Positions 63,901 to 64,000 of a stretch of 64,000 bases of DNA are shown piece after piece. Source of the stretch: Apostichopus japonicus. Lineage: Eukaryota; Echinodermata; Holothuroidea; Aspidochirotida; Stichopodidae. Within the stretch, counting starts at the first letter, position 1. Each line of letters begins with the position of its first letter. The position numbers were made by a program, and so were the translations under genes. The stretch lies in the NCBI RefSeq assembly GCF_037975245.1, contig NC_092578.1, positions 17,066,321 to 17,130,320 on the forward strand, in the 5' to 3' direction. Below the pieces are notes generated by a model, which saw nothing but the letters and a program-made list of their open reading frames with translations, did not search any database and had not been told where the DNA came from.

Positions 63901-64000
63901 GTAAAAGTTAAATTTTATTTATCTGAACTAGCATTTTGATTACAGCAAATTAAAGATCAGGACCGAAATTCTCGCCAAGAAACGTTAAACTGTCATCGTT

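Overview
This is metazoan nuclear DNA: AT-rich, intron-containing, and full of transposable elements. No phage or bacterial gene organisation is seen. Frequent TAGGCCTA-type words and the repeat texture suggest an ambulacrarian, perhaps a sea cucumber or other echinoderm. That assignment is an inference; no species marker was found.

Bases 1-49,200 hold a tandem family of small secreted-protein genes, all on the plus strand: gene A (coding 2297-4948), B (19366-23287), C (28228-30885), D (42884-46830), and a decayed fifth relic E (about 48300-49212). Each intact gene has the same plan: a non-coding 5' exon, a long first intron, an exon with a nearly invariant 20-residue signal peptide followed by a segment that differs completely between genes, then two exons carrying a pair of EF-hand calcium loops. 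Introns, UTRs, signal peptide and EF-hands align easily between copies, while the segment between signal peptide and first coding donor does not. A piece of sequence related to gene A's variable segment sits in the second intron of all four genes. The promoters share a kappaB-like GGGAATTACCC element. A/B and C/D look like two copies of an ancestral gene pair, because B and D share a 9-bp-TSD element at the same intronic site. This constant-variable-constant family is the most interesting system in the window.

The family is heavily invaded by mobile DNA, and the paralogues often supply the empty site. Elements include a 7.2-kb CACTG-ended transposon carrying a broken CIDE-N plus SAMD3-like gene (9635-16833), nested hAT-like elements (17993-19203, with 18340-19062 inside), TTAA-site MITEs beside gene A, a fold-back element (343-785), a 3.9-kb TIR element (31917-35788), a tRNA-derived SINE (37913-38237), LINE relics, and a 21-bp minisatellite in the first intron of C and D.

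Downstream, 50653-53936 encodes a complete three-exon YbeY-type endoribonuclease of ordinary length (164 aa). A 5'-truncated CR1/L2-like LINE lies in its second intron, and a strong 32-bp hairpin lies just 3' of the stop. From 57892 to the right edge runs the 5' part of a secreted or membrane protein gene with fibronectin-III-like sequence (seven exons seen, continuing past the window). The stretch 54,700-57,890 shows only G-rich and low-complexity DNA.
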